Position numbers and translations under genes: made by a program. The notes under the pieces are model-generated. The model searched no databases. It was not told where the DNA came from and saw only the letters and a program-made list of their open reading frames with translations. DNA of 30,436 bases from a virus, in the IMG/VR virus record IMGVR_UViG_3300020202_000187, positions 1-30,436 of that record; one strand, 5' to 3'. Positions 28,384-30,436 of the stretch are shown here, piece after piece; position 1 is the first letter of the stretch; each line of letters begins with the position of its first letter.

Positions 28384-28727
28384 CGGGCAAGGTTCATCTC
28401 GGCCCGCCGGCTGCTCTCCGCTGAGCGAACCAGTTCCACGAACGCCTGGTAGGTCTTCCACCGCACATGCGCCCTGTTGGCTGTCCGGCGAGCGTCCACC
28501 ATGCTCTTGATGTGCGTCTGATAGCGCTCGTCCGCCTTGGCTCTCAGTTCGGCCTTGGCTGCGCTGTCGCCCGCCTCCAGAAAGCCGGTTGCGATCTGCG
28601 AGTAGACCGACTGCCGGGTTTCCTCCAGGGCTTCCGCCGCCGCGTTTGCGTCCGCCCAGGCCATGCCGCGCTGGGCGAGTTCCTCGGCCATCTTCCATGG
28701 TTCAAGCTCTGTGCTGTTGCGGGTCAT
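28380..28727 (-). CDS. Small helical charged protein, unknown
   Basis: A 115-residue helical, charged protein: STELEPWKMAEELAQRGMAWADANAAAEALEETRQSVYSQIATGFLEAG, then SAAKAELRAKADERYQTHIKSMVDARRTANRAHVRWKTYQAFVELVRSAESSRRAEMN. The pattern is that of an extended helical hairpin. It occurs in phage early operons as a protein of unknown role that I recognise only by general shape. Start 28727 makes an ATGA overlap with the HNH gene stop and has GGAG nine bases upstream. Confidence 0.75.
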   Translation of the reverse strand: MTRNSTELEPWKMAEELAQRGMAWADANAAAEALEETRQSVYSQIATGFLEAGDSAAKAELRAKADERYQTHIKSMVDARRTANRAHVRWKTYQAFVELVRSAESSRRAEMNLAR

Positions 28728-29341
28728 CGGATGTGGCTCCATGTCTTGCCCGCCACCAGGGCGCGGATGGATGATTCTGAAATCCCATACTTCGCAGCCA
28801 CAGGGGCCAGCGCGCCATCCTTCAGGCGCTTGCCAGACGGACTTAGCGGCAGCAATGCGACTTCCCGTCGAATTTGCGCGACATGTTCGGGTAGTAACTT
28901 GGCTTTGCCGTTGCGCTCGCCCGCCGCGCCTTTGCTGCGGCCCTTTGCGTGCCGGTCGGCGGCGTTATCATCGTTGGTGCCTAGGAAAAGGTGTTCCGGG
29001 TTGACGCAGGGCGGGTTGTCGCAGCGATGCAAAACATGCATCCCCTTCGGGATGGGACCGTGGTGCGCAATCCAGCTGATACGATGCGCCAAGACCTCTC
29101 CGGTCGCCGCGTCCACGGCCCGGCCATATCCCTTGCGGTCCCTGTGAAGATGCCATTCCCAGCAACCGCCGTTTGCGAGTGTGCTGCCGTTGATCACCTT
29201 CTCAGCGGGCGAAATCGCACGAGCCTTGAGCGAACAAGTGCGGTTGCAAAACACACGACGTCGCCAATCGCGAAGTTCTTCCGTGGGCCGGCGCGCAAGT
29301 GCTTTGCCGCAGTGCAAGCACTGCCGTTCATGCGGCGTCAT
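28724..29341 (-). CDS. HNH endonuclease with N-terminal zinc finger
   Basis: A 205-residue HNH nuclease of the homing-endonuclease type. The N-terminal zinc-finger-like part has C8xxC11 and C32xxxC36; the nuclease part has HRISWIAHHGPIPKGMHVLHRCDNPPCVNPEHLFLGTNDDNAADRHAKGR, where H-R-C-D-N-P-C-x-N-x-x-H gives the ββα-metal site. A C-terminal helix-turn-helix (GALAPVAAKYGISESSIRALVAGKTW) probably recognises DNA. It stands in the early operon without an intron or intein being evident, so it is a free-standing nuclease that may be mobile. Coupled by overlap to its neighbours. Confidence 0.9.
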   Translation of the reverse strand: MTPHERQCLHCGKALARRPTEELRDWRRRVFCNRTCSLKARAISPAEKVINGSTLANGGCWEWHLHRDRKGYGRAVDAATGEVLAHRISWIAHHGPIPKGMHVLHRCDNPPCVNPEHLFLGTNDDNAADRHAKGRSKGAAGERNGKAKLLPEHVAQIRREVALLPLSPSGKRLKDGALAPVAAKYGISESSIRALVAGKTWSHIR

Positions 29342-29693
29342 TGACGGCCTCTCTCACTCTCGGATCGGTTGACCGGCGGGCGAAGCGCTTACAGACCTCC
29401 CGAAGGTCCAGCCCGAACCGCTCCTGAAACTCGACCTCTCCAATCTTGTGCTGGAGGTCGTGCCCGCCCCAACAACAAGGGAAGGTAAATTCATCCGACG
29501 GCTTGAGGCCCATGCCCCCGCCCGTCGCCATCCGGTAGTGGCAGCACTGGACCGGCCCCTTGCATTCGTGACCGGGGCGGCCCCACAGGATGCAGCGCTG
29601 CTGCCGAATGAACATCTTGTGCGACACCGAGCGGATGAAGGTGGATTCCTTCACCCGCACCTTGCGCTTCAGGGATCTAGCGCCGATGGGCAT
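29328..29693 (-). CDS. DUF968-like putative HNH-type protein
   Basis: A 121-residue protein with cysteine/histidine motifs QQRCILWGRPGHECKGPVQCCHYRM, GGGMGLKPSDEFTFPCCWGGHDLQH and FGLDLREVCKRFAR. The order C..G.PGHEC.GPVQ.CHYR, GG.G.KPSDE, PCC..HD.QH is that of DUF968-type phage proteins, thought to be HNH-like nucleases linked with recombination. The usual second Cys of the first pair is Trp here. The start ATG 29693 overlaps the upstream stop; a GTG one codon earlier is possible. It overlaps the HNH gene by 14 bases. Confidence 0.75.
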   Translation of the reverse strand: MPIGARSLKRKVRVKESTFIRSVSHKMFIRQQRCILWGRPGHECKGPVQCCHYRMATGGGMGLKPSDEFTFPCCWGGHDLQHKIGEVEFQERFGLDLREVCKRFARRSTDPRVREAVNDAA

Positions 29694-29875
29694 CACGCAG
29701 CCTTTCGCGAGTGCCGCCGCCGCGTCTCCGCGACCTTGGCATAGATGTGGTAGTCAACGCATTGCCGGCTCACCCCGAACAGCGCGGCCAGGTATTCCAG
29801 CTTCTCGCCGGCCGCCTTCATGGCGCGCATCTGCTCGCGCTGCTCCATGGTGAGCTTGCGCTGGCGGGGCCTCAT
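29693..29875 (-). CDS. Small helix-turn-helix protein
   Basis: A 60-residue basic protein with a helix-turn-helix: LTMEQREQMRAMKAAGEKLEYLAALFGVSRQCVDYHIY, where YLAALFGVSRQCVDYH fits a resolvase- or sigma-like recognition motif. The ends are basic (MRPRQRK, ETRRRHSRKAA). The start overlaps the annealing protein stop (ATGA). It may regulate the leftward operon or help load recombination proteins. Family not certain. Confidence 0.75.
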   Translation of the reverse strand: MRPRQRKLTMEQREQMRAMKAAGEKLEYLAALFGVSRQCVDYHIYAKVAETRRRHSRKAA

Positions 29876-30436
29876 GCCGCAGCCTTCGTGAGCTTCTGCG
29901 CCTGGCGCTGCTGGATGTTGCGGACCTGCTGGTAGAGGTCCGGGTATTTGTCCTCCAGCTTCGCCATGCCCTTTTTGTTGCGGTCGAGCGTCATCAACTC
30001 GACCAGAAAGCCGGTGGTCTTGGTCCGCTCGATTTCGGCCATCAGACCGTTGGCGAACTCGGCCGCCGCCGCCGCGTCGTCATCGTTCCGGCCGTTGCGG
30101 TACTCGGGCTGCGTTTGCCGGCCTACCGCGCCTTCTCCGTCGTCATCCTCCGGCGCCACGCCCACCATGGCAGCCAAGGCATATCGGCGGGCGTAGGTGA
30201 TGGCGCTGCCGAGGCCCTGGGCGTCGCTCTTGGTCGGCTTCACCGTCAGTTCGCCGCGAATCCATTGGCCGCTGCCATGCATCAATGTCGTGACCATGGT
30301 CACGGTGTTGCCGTCACCGGGGCGCGTCGTCTGCGTCACGGCCAGCCCATTGCCGGAGAGCGCCTTGCGGCAGGCGTCCCACACGCTCGCGAGGGTGGCG
30401 TAGGATGAAGCCCGGCCATTGTTCTTGAATGCCGGG
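29872..30436 (-). CDS. ERF-family single-strand annealing protein (5' end beyond window)
   Basis: C-terminal and central part of an ERF-type recombinase that anneals complementary single strands in phage recombination. The frame is open to the window edge and, before any internal start, reads PAFKNNGRASSYATLASVWDACRK, matching the family N-terminal region, so the start lies outside. Core motifs are ALSGNGLAVTQTT, VTMVTTLMHGSGQWIRGEL and the diagnostic DAQGLGSAITYARRYALAAMVGVAPEDDDGEG. The C-terminal tail is charged and helical. At least 187 codons are in the window. GTG 30384 is inside the gene and should not be taken as the start. Confidence 0.92.
   Translation of the reverse strand, partial: PAFKNNGRASSYATLASVWDACRKALSGNGLAVTQTTRPGDGNTVTMVTTLMHGSGQWIRGELTVKPTKSDAQGLGSAITYARRYALAAMVGVAPEDDDGEGAVGRQTQPEYRNGRNDDDAAAAAEFANGLMAEIERTKTTGFLVELMTLDRNKKGMAKLEDKYPDLYQQVRNIQQRQAQKLTKAAA

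Noticed and set aside
30384-30384. GTG at 30384 as start of the annealing protein
   Set aside because: The frame continues upstream to the window edge with family-like sequence, so the start is outside the window.

Overview
The window reads as most of a temperate, long-tailed (siphovirus-type) phage or prophage of a high-GC Pseudomonadota host, probably an alphaproteobacterium. The basis is the HK97-type head module, a tape measure gene with lambda-H-like C-terminal signature, a GTA gp10-like tail chaperone pair (a family seen mainly in alphaproteobacteria), a GH19 endolysin, a tyrosine integrase and an ERF-type annealing protein. GC content is high and genes are packed with 1-4 nt stop/start overlaps. 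Host assignment is inference.

Layout. (1) 75-5438, head packaging and capsid: small and large terminase, portal, ClpP-like prohead protease, major capsid. (2) 5473-11393, an unusually long accessory block inside the virion operon: a secreted protein, a polytopic O-antigen ligase/polymerase-like protein with a TPR-like partner in another frame, a LamG lectin-like protein, a treble-clef/zinc-ribbon protein, a six-repeat protein and several small structural-type unknowns. (3) 11401-13329, connector genes (gp6-like, head-tail joining, DUF3168-type tail terminator) and major tail protein, with a 23-codon membrane ORF. (4) 13347-21858, tail module: secreted protein, tail chaperones joined by a probable -1 frameshift at a CCCAAAC heptamer, HK97 gp10-like protein, tape measure, tail tip proteins. 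Two small genes lie on the opposite strand here (a lipoprotein at 14328-14537 and an unknown at 20732-21070). (5) 21870-24336, lysis-type cassette: a secreted protein, several tiny membrane peptides, a reversed DUF551-like gene, GH19 endolysin, holin-like protein and nested Rz/Rz1 spanins. (6) 24337-24521, non-coding segment with three copies of a TCTAACGCGT box, a probable terminator and a DnaA-box match, the best candidate for attP. (7) 24522-30436, leftward early operon, read right to left: ERF annealing protein (cut by the window end), small HTH protein, DUF968-like protein, HNH endonuclease, a run of small unknowns including two short genes, excisionase-like protein, integrase.

How it works together: the rightward genes make, fill and release the virion; the leftward genes serve recombination and integration. 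Lysis genes run directly into the putative attP and integrase, the order expected of an excised or virion genome rather than an integrated prophage if attP is indeed there. Repressor, Cro and replication genes are not in the window. Most noteworthy: the O-antigen ligase-like gene within the virion operon, the shared hairpin/16-mer element ahead of the major capsid and major tail genes, the frameshift site, the reversed single-gene insertions, and a partial duplication of the endolysin start.
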